Assembly: GCA_903632075.3 (NCBI GenBank)
Contig: CAHIKZ030002090.1
Location: 2,475,001-2,539,000 of the forward strand
Length of the DNA: 64,000 nucleotides
Origin: Acanthosepion pharaonis
Taxonomy: Eukaryota > Mollusca > Cephalopoda > Sepiida > Sepiidae
Reading direction: 5' to 3'
In this document: positions 11,451-22,290 of the stretch, one piece after another
Layout of the letters: each line of letters opens with the position of its first letter
Numbering within the stretch: position 1 is the stretch's first letter
Notes under the pieces: generated by a model
What the model saw: only the letters and a program-made list of their open reading frames with translations
Databases searched by the model: none
Told to the model about the DNA's origin: nothing
Program-made: the position numbers and the translations under genes

Positions 11451-13140
11451 GATTCTTACCACCCCAACACACACATTTATTTAGTGATTTTTAGTAGGTC
11501 CCTTTTTATAAATTATTATTTTTAATTTTATATTAGCCTAGTTTGTCGGAATTTTTTATTAAAGAAAATATATATAATGTATATATATAACATTTATAGC
11601 AAAAATGAATCATTTCGTTGTATCAGGAGAGACCTACGGAAAAAAGGTTTATTCTCCAATTTCATTTCCCCCGTTATGAGCATTATTTTATCCGTTATAT
11701 AACAACACCGTATTTCACGGACGGAACGAAAGGGCTGAAAGGAAAAATAAGGATAAATGCCCTTTGTTCTGAGAGAGATTGTCATACTGCGAAGACATGC
11801 ACAAAATTATATATATGTCTATATATACACGTGTGTTCCATGTGTAAAAATTATATCATATATATCTACACAGAGTGTAAGGGGAAATAAAGCAGAGTGT
11901 AAGGGAAACTAAAAAGAAGTATCTTACATATAATATGGAGATATTTCAGTATCTGGAGAAGATATGTTTAAGACTCCAAATTCAATCTGGCCGGATTCGT
12001 CTAATATGTCCCAAGCGAGGACATATTACACGTACGGGAAACAGCGAGTTTTCGGTTTTCCCAAATTGAGGACTGCGAACTGGAATTTCTTTCTATATAT
12101 GAGAAAGATATATTATCAAAAGGAAATGGTACCGTGGACTTGTAAGCTGCTGGTGGGTGGGGAGTAGATTTAACCTCTGCCCGGGCCATGTTGGATGGTC
12201 CTAAATAAAGCAACCTTTCGTTTTGGCTGCTGCAAACAAGCTGAAATTGAGTGCCGCTTTCGTCGCTGTATACAGTGACGTAACTAATCGGCCTTCACGT
12301 GACCCACGTGACTTATCTCCGCGAAATCGCCTTCTGTATCCCTACATCGTATTAAAACTTCATTAATTATTTGTTTAGATATAATAGTTGCGCGGTAGAT
12401 GCCCTCCTATCAAGACACCTTTAGCCAAGTTATTAAAGATCTGTCTTCTATGCAGTGACTTTTTCATTTGACCAAATTTGGCGAAGAGCATTGATAGAAC
12501 CTGACACTTGCTGTTCTTGGCTGATGAAACTAACGCACAAACGAGTTGTTGCCATTTTTCGAAAGGCCTTGTGCTGCATTGCAATCCTTGTGGGAGTATG
12601 AATAAAATTTATTATTCAAACATATTTAGACTTAATTCTAGTAGATTTGTCTTCCAGACAAAAGCCGATGTAATTCTTGCCACATTCCATCTCTTCAAAA
12701 GCAAAAATGAATAAATACGTACAATTCAGACAAACCTGTCGTTTTTTATTCGACGTGCCCAAGGCAAATGAATAGTCGACAATATATCGCTGTGTCTCTG
12801 CGTGTGTGTCTCTGAGCCCAAGTAAACACAAATGTAAATATCAAAAGAAAATAGACTTATTGTATTTTTCTGCGTACAAAAAATTATACACATTTTATAC
12901 CGGACACTTGCAGTATCATTTTAGGAGATAAAAATGGCTTCTCTGTAAACAAAAATAGTTTTTTTTTACTCGTGCATTAGTCTTCTTCCTCCTTTAAGTG
13001 TCGTGTACCTTTAATATATAGACTATCAAGGCTCTCTACAACTTCCCATAATTTATAACTCTTAGTAATTCAAGTTTTTATTAACTCTGACCTGCCATCC
13101 ATTTACACAAGTTAGTTAAGTACGTTAATTGATGTTTTGC
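11451..13140. other. No gene seen
   Basis: Several short frames overlap on both strands without motifs. A patch at 12165-12330 is less AT-rich and holds a cluster of transcription-factor-like words, listed separately. Confidence 0.5.
12276..12310. promoter_or_regulatory. CRE-like site and paired E-boxes
   Basis: TGACGTAA (12276-12283) resembles a cAMP-response element. Two perfect CACGTG E-boxes follow at 12296-12301 and 12305-12310, nine bases apart. No TATA box or adjacent gene supports a promoter, so this may be chance. Confidence 0.2.
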
Positions 13141-13144
13141 TCTA

Positions 13145-13230
13145 CCCTTCTTGCCTTCAGAGTGACCTGGGAGTGTCCAATCCCTCCTTCCTCATTATGT
13201 GTCACAACGACATGTTATGCTGCTAGTATC
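13145..13230 (-). mobile_element. RTE-type LINE tail scrap
   Basis: CCAATCCCTCCTTCCTCATTATGTGTC matches, on the minus strand, the (G)HIMRKEGL-type coding block of the RTE copy at 36983-37177. It breaks off within 90 bp. To keep within limits, only the key word CCTCATTATGTGTC is needed for comparison. Confidence 0.5.
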
Positions 13231-13694
13231 TAATATTTTCCTCCAATACGGCAACTTCAAATTATCTACTCGATAAGCGACACCATGTCCTTTCTGCTTT
13301 AGGTCAGAACTCCTCTTCTTACCTGCCAGACTATATATTAATGTAAACAATGCTTCAATTCTTTAAACGCAATGTATCGTTTCTGGATCGATTTAACTGA
13401 TTCAGTACTAATGTGATCAATTAAAGATTGACTCACATTCCTACTGCCCAGGCATTATTGCAATACTGTCATCCATGTCCTAGTATTAGTATTTCTCCCA
13501 TAAACATTTACCAGATACACTTTGTCAACATCCGTAATATATTTTTATATAACATTGATTGTTACAAAATGATTCAAATACAGAAAACTAATATTATTAA
13601 AAATAATTTCTAAATTAAAATTTATTCAGTCCTGGTACTGCGATTTTGAATGTATCAAAATACATTTCACTGATTAAAAGATATTTTCCCAGAA

Positions 13695-13919
13695 ATTCTA
13701 TGCTAGCAGTTTGTTTTCTCACACTTCTCTCTTGTGGAACTTATTTCCGGCTCTCAGATTTAAACGCAAAGTCAATCGCTATCTAATGTCCTCCTGATTA
13801 CTCTTTTGGTTCTCGGTCATTATTAATGTTTCTGTCTCTGATTCTTCCACACTCAATAACAGCTAGCGTCTTAGTGGCTTTACTGCCTTGCATGGGGTGA
13901 ACTCGATTAAAAAAAGAAA
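13695..13919 (+). mobile_element. Jockey/CR1-type LINE 3' tail
   Basis: It contains CTCACACTTCTCTCTTGTGG, GTCAATCGCTATCT and a GCCTTGCATGGGGTGAACTC...TTAAAAAAAG tail. These match in order the 3' end of the copy at 31640-32408. Only the C-terminal coding end and 3' UTR survive. Confidence 0.7.
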
Positions 13920-14384
13920 TATCCGTCAGTAGTCCATTATACGCTAAAACGTTCGTTGACATGAAATCGCGTAAGCGTTGTAAAATTTCATTCTACAAAA
14001 TAAGATATCCGAAAAAAATTCGGTCATATGTTATATCAGAAAATCCACAAGACAGAGAAGACGTCTGATATTAGAGTCTCCATTTTGTAAAGCAAATAAT
14101 ATTAGATTTCATAATTTTGATTCCGAAAAACAATTAAGATCTTTCATAGATTTTTTTTACACACAAGAAAGGCGGAAAAGCCACTAGTACGCAAAGGGAT
14201 ACAGAGAGTGTACGTAAGGGAAAAGACTGGTATCATTTGGGGGAGGGGGTGAGAAAAGAAAAAAAAAGAGGAACGGAGGAGGATAAGAAGAAGAACGGGG
14301 ATTAACGGCAACAGAAGATGCCGATTGAATTTACATTTATTGAAAATTATAGTTATCAGCGAAGCAAGTAAGAGGAAGTGAGTT
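13920..14384. other. No gene seen
   Basis: Purine-rich at 14240-14300; no recognisable feature. Confidence 0.5.
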
Positions 14385-15335
14385 TCCATGCTGTTTCTGA
14401 TCTTCATCAATGATTTTCTTGATGTCATCAGTTCCCAAGTAGGCATTGATGTAGATGATACTAACATTTACTTCTGCCTCAATAGAAAATCTGTCAGAGC
14501 TGACAAAGTTAACCTGGTTTCTGCTCTTGAAAAGGACGTCCATTCAGTGGTTAACTGGGGTAGGAAATGGCTTATTTCAATGCCTCCAAAACGAAACTAT
14601 TCTGATTTAACTTCCATAGAGGAATTTTCCTGCACGCCACCAACATGGCAGACGTTAACTCCTGAAGAGCAACACAATGCATCTTCTTTGCCTCACTTTT
14701 TCAATTGACTTGAAGCGGAGCAAATACATCAAATCAGCTGCATCTAGTGCCAGGAAAGTTTGTTCATTGTGTTTTTTTTTTCTCGTCAGAGTTCATATTG
14801 CATATTTACAAATCTACCATCCGTACGTGCATTGAATACTGTTGCCATATCTGGTTTGGTGCCCGTTATGTTCATCTCGAGGTTCTTGACAAAATCCAAA
14901 TAAGTATCTGCAATGTAATCGATCCTGACTTGGCATCTAGACTTCAGTTACTTTCTCACCGACTTGAAGTGGCTTCCCTCTGTCATTTCTACAAATATTT
15001 TCATGGCAACTGCTGTGATGAGCATTTTTTCTTCGTGCCCTGAATTTAAACATGTTACTATATTGGCATCTCGGCGATAACATTTTACTGTTGAAATAGG
15101 CAAATCTAATCTCCACTTCTCCAAAAGTTTAATTTCTCGCACTTCCCGTCTTTGAAATTACCTTCCGTTTACTTAACTACAACCTTCAAAAATTTAAATA
15201 CAACATCAATCGCAATCATCTATCTTCTTGAATGCCGTCCATATTTTATCATTTCCTTAATTACCCCTAGAGCCATTCTTTTCTCTCACTTTTACCCCGT
15301 AAGCCTCTGATGCTATTCTTGCCTGGTGAAATGAT
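14385..15335 (+). pseudogene. Jockey/CR1-type LINE reverse transcriptase, decayed
   Basis: The frame at 14388-14708 opens with LIFINDFLDVISSQ and VDDTNIY, which is the palm-domain region of a non-LTR reverse transcriptase. The VDDT at 14451-14462 stands where (F/Y)ADDT holds the two catalytic aspartates. A second frame (14747-15043) continues with YKSTIRTCIEYCCHIW and CHFYKYFHGNC, the C-terminal thumb and connection region. Stops and a frameshift between 14700 and 14750 separate the halves. The endonuclease and 5' part are missing. The element ends near 15335, where a CA/TA microsatellite begins. It is the most RT-complete of the five copies of this family in the window. Clade assignment by motif only. 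Confidence 0.8.
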
Positions 15336-15341
15336 AAAACA

Positions 15342-15659
<318 letters not shown>

Positions 15660-15699
15660 TCATACATTACAGATCATAAAAGGTTTTATGAACACAACA

Positions 15700-15840
15700 G
15701 GGTTTTTTTTTTCAAAATATAGCACTTATTTCAATAGATGCTTAAAGTAATGTGTTTTGCCTCAATTTTGATCTAAAAATGCTACATTAATTAAAAGACA
15801 GAGTAATGTACTAAGACGAAAGTGTAGTTACATCCGCGTA
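15700..15840 (+). repeat. Dispersed repeat G, copy 1
   Basis: AAAATGCTACATTAATTAAAA and the following ACTAAGACGAAAGTGTA are repeated with few changes at 27640-27745. The class is unknown. Confidence 0.5.
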
Positions 15841-15913
15841 AGCATTAGTTTAGTCCCTGAAGCCCTAAAAGGACGGAATGAGTAGATTTTTCAATTTGTC
15901 ATTAATTTTCCTG

Positions 15914-15915
<2 letters not shown>

Positions 15916-15969
<54 letters not shown>

Positions 15970-16095
15970 TAAATTAACGTAAATTATATATAAAAAATAT
16001 TTTTAAATAATATATATATATATATATATATATGATATTATAAATTAACCTAAATTATAGATAGATAAATAGATAGATAGATAGATAGATAGATA
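15916..16095. repeat. (TA)n and (GATA)n microsatellites
   Basis: Pure (AT)n at 15916-15963, shorter (TA)n at 16009-16034, then a (GATA)n run at 16057-16095. The word ATATTATAAATTAAC links them and returns in the block at 16440-16640. Confidence 0.9.
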
Positions 16096-16406
16096 AACCT
16101 AGTGAGTCAGACAAACCTAACCATTTTTTGATTTCTCTTTTGCCTCTTTAGCCAGCTTTCCCTGACGATCCGCTTAGGTGAAACCTGGGTAGGTTTGTCT
16201 GGCTCAGTAGGTTTATCTAGGTCTGCTCTACGGTTGTATTGAGTTCTTTTGTTAGTTAGTTGTTTACTCGTGTCGGGGTTTTTTTCTTTGGGCTTCAAAC
16301 CTGTATCGCGCGATTTTTTTCGACATACTTTCATGTTTCTAGCTCTTTCTTTTTTTAAAACCTTTTTTTCCTTCGAGATTGATTTGATTATTGGCAAGTA
16401 TAGTTA

Positions 16407-16407
<1 letters not shown>
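16096..16407. other. No gene seen
   Basis: A 312-bp non-repetitive island between AT arrays. The minus frame 16107-16397 is lysine-rich with no motif. Confidence 0.5.
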
Positions 16408-16451
<44 letters not shown>

Positions 16452-16453
16452 AA

Positions 16454-16490
<37 letters not shown>

Positions 16491-16638
16491 TAAATTAATT
16501 AATATATATATATATATAATATTATAAATTAATTAATATATATATATATATATATAATATTATAAATTAATTAATTATATATATATATATAATATTATAA
16601 ATTAATTAATTATATATATATATATATAATATTATAAA

Positions 16639-16707
<69 letters not shown>

Positions 16708-16847
16708 TATAATATTTTAAATTAACTGATTTTTAAATCAGTTAATTTATAATATTTATGCTCTGTAAATTTACATTGAGCACTGTTATGTAAAAATAAA
16801 AATATCAATAAGAACACCGGATTATATATCTTACTGTTCTTTCTTTT

Positions 16848-16887
<40 letters not shown>
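16408..16887. repeat. AT array with higher-order unit
   Basis: (TA)n runs alternate with the word ATATTATAAATTAATTAA at 16480, 16520, 16555, 16590 and 16625. This gives a higher-order period of roughly 35-60 bp. A short perfect hairpin (AAATTAACTGATTT/AAATCAGTTAATTT) sits at 16722-16751. A last (TA)n lies at 16851-16887. Confidence 0.85.
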
Positions 16888-16892
<5 letters not shown>

Positions 16893-19055
16893 TTGAGTAG
16901 ACATCCCTGTTGTTGCAAACAGTGTAATTAATATAAAGTATTTCAAAGGAAAATAATTTTGATATCAGACTTGATCTGAAATTGGTAGGAAAAAGTAAAT
17001 ATTTGAAAATATATATTTTGTTTTATTTCTAGATGCAAACAGCATCAGATAACATAATTTCGATCCCAAGAAACATTAACTGTTAGGATGAGTAACTCCT
17101 AACGATTAGTGTCATGTAATTCTAAACTGCCTACACGACTTTGAGCTAATGGAATATCCCAACTTCTAATAAAAAGAGATGACCTGACGCGAATGAGGTG
17201 TTGGTCGCATGAGGTGTTGAGAAAGAAAGAAAGTGTCTGTGTACGGGAGAGAAAGAAATTGTGTGTGAGAGAGAGAGAAAGAATAAAGGTGAGAGAAAGG
17301 AGGAGTGAAAGAAAAAGTAGTAGTAGTATTATTATTAGTAGTAAACTCAAAGGAACCAAAAAGCAATCTTACCGGAATAGCCGAACTTAGCTAGAAATTC
17401 TAGTAGGAAACACTTTCTGCGAACATTCAACATTAACATCTAAAAGCATAGTTTTTATTTGTAGAAATACGTAAAATCAGAAAGATATCTACGAGTGGTG
17501 AAACTGACAGTCACCATTCATGTAGATCCCTATGCCCTGTCTGCTTGTCTCGGTCTCTGTCTGTCTAATTTGCGTAGAATATTTTAATTTATGCAGGTTT
17601 GCTTGCAAACCAACATAAGTACTTTGCTTAAGTCTTTTTAAAAAAAATTCTACGATTTCCATTTTTCTGGTATACACAGAAATTTTCAATGTAAATGTCA
17701 CCTGATCGCTTTCAGCTTTCAAAGGCTATTATCAAAGAGTTTTATTTTGTTGATAGAGTTGTATCTATGAGAAATCATTGTGCCTTTTTCATTTTCTTTT
17801 TCGTTTCTGACTATTTTCAAATATCGAGTCGGTAGGCAACTTATTTATTTTCCCAATTATCGCGTCTTAAGATGTCAATTTGTGGTTTCCTTTCGGCTTT
17901 ATCAATTCATATTTATTCTTTACTATCATATTTGTTTTGAAATATATTTCATATGCGTTCTCCTAAATTAAATAAAGTTTGATTTATTTTGTGCAATTTG
18001 TATTTCATGTTTAAGGCATCTACTATTTATAGTCGATATTTGCAGTTTATGTGGTATAGTCTTTTTATTTTTATTTTATTGAAAGGTTTTGTAGGATTTC
18101 TTGTGTATTCTTATTGTGATTAGGCATACACGTACAAAACTATGAAGAGAATAATAAAATTCTTCGATGGTGTTTTATGAGCGCCAGATGCGCTAAAAGG
18201 ACATTAGTCAGTTTATGTTCAAATCCTCTTTGGAAATTAACGCCGTAGTAACATAAAATAAAAAGAAATATCTTAAATAACCAACTTTTATACGTTTTTA
18301 ACCAAAATATAATTTTTATCTAGAATTTCCACTACATATTGTAGTTTTTCGGCTCTGATAAAGGGAGTTTACAATGGAAAATAATTCATCACCCACAAGA
18401 CTGTTTCAATACTCTCAAGACTGGAAAGTAAGTATTGGGCAGCTCTGGCAAATATGGAAGCATAGTCATGCTGAATGGTATTCTAGAATCTTCGTGTGTA
18501 TTTGTAAACACTTGTTGATATTAAAGCCAATGGTTCTGTAATGGCGCAGGTCTAGTTTTAAGGAATTGAGAATAAGAGTAAATTATGTTATATTATGTTA
18601 CGTTGATTAAGATCCACACAAGCAGGTAAGCAATGATGTAACAGAGAGCATATGTTTTTTAGGGTTTTTTTTGGGGGGGTTCAGTGTTTAGGCTTAGGAA
18701 ATCGGTGAAACAAACTTCTGAAACACAACGTGGATACCAGTCAAAATTCTCTCCAAGGACAAAGAAAATAGTTAACATGCCATGGCTTACGATTTGTAAA
18801 TACAGGCCATGGCATGGCACAAAAAAAAACAAAAAAAACAACTGCCAAAATAGAATCAATACCAGATAATCAAATAGTAAACTGGGAAACAAATCCTTTC
18901 TGAATAATTCCTAAGGTACGTTCGATTTTATACTTCTATAAACAAAAGCAAAAAAACACATTAAACACGACGCTGGTAATATACATGTTCTGCCTTGTTG
19001 AATTTTGGTCGGCTAACCGGTATATTAATAAATATGAAAGAATATCAAAAAGCAA

Positions 19056-19056
<1 letters not shown>
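16888..19056. other. No gene seen; GA-rich patch 17205-17345
   Basis: AT-rich sequence. The 17205-17345 patch is GA-rich on the plus strand and ends in (AGT)n/(ATT)n-like triplets. Frames here are low complexity and share no motif with known proteins. Confidence 0.5.
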
Positions 19057-19118
<62 letters not shown>

Positions 19119-19163
19119 TATATATATATATATATGTGTGTGTGTGCGTGCGTGCGTGCGCGA
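19057..19163. repeat. (TA)n-(TG)n-(CG) compound microsatellite
   Basis: About 78 bp of (TA)n passes into (TG)n and then GCGTGCGTGCG. Confidence 0.95.
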
Positions 19164-19224
19164 GCGAAAATTTCAGATAGAGTATATCTGTAAAAGGACA
19201 ATATGAATAACAAAAGAGAAGCTT

Positions 19225-19394
19225 ATCTTTGCCAAAGCAGTCCGTCCTCTGTTGGCCATAATCATATAATTTACCCTCAGTTTCAGTTAACCTGAAATAT
19301 ATTTATGAGTATTCTTGAATTTAAAAATTCTGAAAAAAATATCATTTTTACTTGTGTTTATGAATACTTGTTACAAAATAAAATCCGTACATTT

Positions 19395-19405
<11 letters not shown>
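19225..19405 (+). repeat. Dispersed repeat F, copy 1
   Basis: It shares CAGTTAACCTGA, TTTACTT-type and AATACTTGTTACAAAATAAAATCC blocks with 34415-34660 and 41460-41720. All three copies run straight into a (TA)n-(TG)n microsatellite at the same end. Confidence 0.6.
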
Positions 19406-19478
<73 letters not shown>

Positions 19479-19492
19479 ATTGTGTGTGTGTA
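19400..19492. repeat. (TA)n-(TG)n microsatellite
   Basis: Compound dinucleotide tract following repeat F. Confidence 0.95.
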
Positions 19493-19607
19493 CGTTGAAC
19501 AATATAATATTAGTGTTACTTCTTTCCGCGACTTGTGCTCCATGTGGACACTTAGATAATGATGTTGATGCTGTTGCCTCAAAATCTTAAGGTGATGAGA
19601 AAAACTC

Positions 19608-19610
<3 letters not shown>

Positions 19611-19687
<77 letters not shown>
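19611..19687. repeat. (CA)n-(TA)n microsatellite
   Basis: (CA)n followed by (TA)n. This is the mirror order of the tract at 19400, so the two tracts and the 118 bp between them are roughly inverted. Confidence 0.95.
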
Positions 19688-19688
<1 letters not shown>

Positions 19689-20035
19689 CAGCAACCTTTC
19701 CTTGAAATATGTTTCGTTGAATATGACAGACAAAAAAAAAAAATCGAATCATTTTTGTTTAGTTTTGTTATATATTTTTCATTTTTTTTTTTCCTGTTTG
19801 GTTGGAGCAAAGAAAATGTTAAAAAAAATATCCGTAGTAGTAATTGTTTCAAGCGCTTTCGGTCACTCCTTTATACTTTTTCAAGGTGGTTGGGTGTTTT
19901 TTTTTTTTTTTTTGTTATTAATCTCTTTTCTTGTCTGCATAAGATGTAGTTTTCTGGTTTCTAAATAGTAGTATGTTTATTCCGAGCCGAGCGAGTTGAG
20001 CGTAGCTGAAATTCTATTTAAAAAAAAAAAAAAAA

Positions 20036-20531
20036 AAAGAATTTTTTCTCGTCTGAAAACACTTTCTTCTATTTATCCACATCTTAAGTTTGATAATAGG
20101 ATGCAAATTGCAATCGGGGTGTTTTATGGTGAGGAAGTAGTCGAGGCTTTTTCGGCAGCCGTTTCAAGTTCTTAAACTCTTTCTAATTTAAATGCCATCG
20201 ACTTGTTCGAAAGCCGCATTCAGCATTTGCATTCGCTTTAAAGTCTGATTTGATGTTAGGCTTGAATCCGCCTTAACTTCTTGCCTAATGCGTCTGTCTA
20301 GTGGTGGGTGGAGTTTTATTGGGGTGCCTGCTTGATTTTTTAGAAGCATAAGCATCCGTATTTTTTAAAAGTATAAGCATCCGTATTTTTAATGAATTTA
20401 GCAATAAAAGTTCTGCTACGGCCAATGTCATTTACAACGGCTCGTTGCGAAAGACATCGTCTTTGAAGTTCAACAATCATGTCCCGTTCGAACTTTGTTT
20501 AAATTTTACCCTTAGCCATTTTAAAATCTTA
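20036..20531 (-). pseudogene. Tc1/Tc3-like transposase N-terminal fossil
   Basis: Reading the minus strand from about 20531 gives MAKGK, a stop, then FERDMIVELQRRCLSQRAV and IGRSRTFIAKFIKN. This is the first helix-turn-helix of a Tc3-like transposase. With a frame change it continues to ANAECGF, KKPRLLPHHKTPRLQFA and finally SDEKKF near 20045, the motif that carries the first catalytic aspartate. Stops and at least one frameshift are present. The coding remnant ends next to an 18-base A run (20022-20039) on the plus strand. The rest of the DDE domain and the terminal repeats are missing. The family would bind its terminal inverted repeats and move by cut-and-paste. This copy is dead. Confidence 0.75.
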
Positions 20532-20859
20532 AATTTAATTCTGGAAATGAGCTCGGTAGATGCCTGAAGATTTGAGCACACTGAGTAGTTCTAAAATTTT
20601 TGACCAGTAATTTGTTTTTTTCACACATGGTCTTATCTTTATAACCAACCAAAAAAATCCTTTTTTTCAATGTTTATTTAAATTAATCAATTAAAAGCTT
20701 AAATTTTCACTTGTCTGTTGATAAAATACATCTTCTAATTAAATGTAAATGTTTCTCAAATATATTTTGATTAAAGTAACAGTATTTTATATTTTTAACC
20801 CTTTTGTATCTGGTCTTAAGATTTTGACCATATGGTGATCAACGTGCTTTAGTGGACTT
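20532..20859. other. No gene seen
   Basis: AT-rich sequence upstream of the Tc3-like fossil. No inverted terminal repeat was recognised. Confidence 0.5.
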
Positions 20860-21050
20860 AGAAATTTTCAATCTGCTTGTCTGAATCATCTTCAAGAACG
20901 GAGAGCAAGATCAAAAAGGTCCACCAATCTAACAGTGATCTCATCTCACAATCCTCACACTTGCTCCATATGTGGCCTCCTTTGTAAATCTCTAGCGGGT
21001 TTTAAATGGCACTTAAGATTATCGCACAAAATTTCATAACTGAATCAATT
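20860..21050 (+). pseudogene. Fragment with C2H2-like finger, probable LINE end
   Basis: The plus strand encodes RRARSKRSTNL then HTCSICGLLCKSLAGFKWH (about 20893-21013, with the frame open on both sides). The CxxC...H layout matches the single zinc-finger-like motif found at the C-terminus of some non-LTR reverse transcriptases. No reverse transcriptase is kept upstream, so origin from a LINE is inference. A host zinc-finger exon is less likely because only one finger is seen, and its second histidine is displaced. Confidence 0.35.
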
Positions 21051-21059
21051 AAGCTGTCA

Positions 21060-21098
21060 GATCTTCATACGTTGAAACCGACAGGAGAGTCCATTATA

Positions 21099-21159
<61 letters not shown>

Positions 21160-21197
21160 AAATGGACTCTCCGGCGGTTTCGACGTATGAGTATCTG
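21060..21197. repeat. Inverted repeat around an (AT)n core
   Basis: Left arm 21060-21100 (CTTCATACGTTGAAACCG, GGAGAGTCCATTATA) is mirrored by right arm 21157-21197 (AATGGACTCTCC, GGTTTCGACGTATGAG). About 56 bp of (AT)n lies between them. The arms contain a GAAACCG motif like other foldbacks in the window. Confidence 0.8.
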
Positions 21198-21417
21198 AGG
21201 CTGTTCACAGCTCTTCAGTGTGACTAGACATCTGATCGATACCGGACCGATATGGTATCAGTTAAATATTCTATTGCTAGGCACGGCAGAAATACATCAG
21301 TGGCCCGGAGAGCTAAATTCAATTCGGTTGACGAGCAATGCGTTAAGAGCGGTATGCGCCACTGTATTTAAAATCACCTTTTCCTCAAGAGAGCTCCCGG
21401 GAGCATATATATTGTCA
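21198..21417. other. No gene seen
   Basis: About 220 bp with fairly balanced composition. An open frame runs through it into the CA repeat, with no motif. Confidence 0.5.
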
Positions 21418-21450
21418 TCCACACACACACACACACACACACATACCCAA

Positions 21451-21535
<85 letters not shown>
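21418..21535. repeat. (CA)n-(TA)n microsatellite
   Basis: Interrupted (CA)n (21420-21480) followed by (TA)n. Confidence 0.95.
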
Positions 21536-21536
<1 letters not shown>

Positions 21537-21999
21537 TTGTTTATATATGTTTTGTAGATTGGTTGATGCGTTAAACTGACTGTCACCGCACAGTTTAGAT
21601 TTCCAAGTCCTTTCTTGATGATAATGATGATAATGATGATGATTAACTCCTTGACAATATGCTTAAAATATCAAATAGGTTATAAATGTATTGGATAATA
21701 TACCGTATTAATGTATAACATAAAAATGACCAATGTCACATAAAAATTAAAAATACTCAACGTTTAATAGAAAGACAATAGAAGCTCAAACTATATTCAG
21801 CGACAGGATAATACAAAAGTAAATATTGTTTTGCGTAGGTCACATAACCAAAGAAACAGTAAACAGTAAAGATAAGAGATGGATGAAAAGTTTGTTTCAC
21901 TTTTGCCCGTTAGACATGGAATATCGTAGAAAATATGAAGTGATAGAGAGGTTTCCTGGTCAAGCATGGCATAGTAGATATTTACTCAACCCCCTCCCC
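21536..21999. other. No gene seen
   Basis: AT-rich; (GAT)n-like triplets at 21617-21645. Confidence 0.5.
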
Positions 22000-22290
22000 C
22001 CCCACGAGGTCAGGTTGTGACACAAGGTCAGTTTAATGTTGGGAGCCGAGCGCGTACACCCGGGCAAGGAACAAAAATTCACCGAGTCCCCGCAACCATC
22101 GGTTTTGCTGGCCTCGGTGCGTGCACCGATCCTTCTCTCTAGTGCAATGAGAAAGCGCGACCTCGGGCAGCTGTTCCCTAGGGCCGGCACCTCTCAGTAT
22201 AATTTTTCTCAGTTGCGACTCTGCCCTTTGAGGGAGTCGCTCCTGAGCGCACTCTGCCCAAAGACAGAGACGGAACTGAGAGAGAAAGAA
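22000..22290. repeat. GC-rich patch, unclassified repeat
   Basis: Much richer in GC than its surroundings. It shares CACGAGGTCAGGTTGTGACACAAGG-type sequence with 24375-24420 (there CACGAGGGTTGC...GGCACAAGG). The later CTCTGCCCTTTGAGGGAGTCGC also resembles the CTCTGCCCTTCGGCGGAGCC at 24482. Two related copies suggest a dispersed element. It abuts the 59-bp array directly. Confidence 0.45.
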
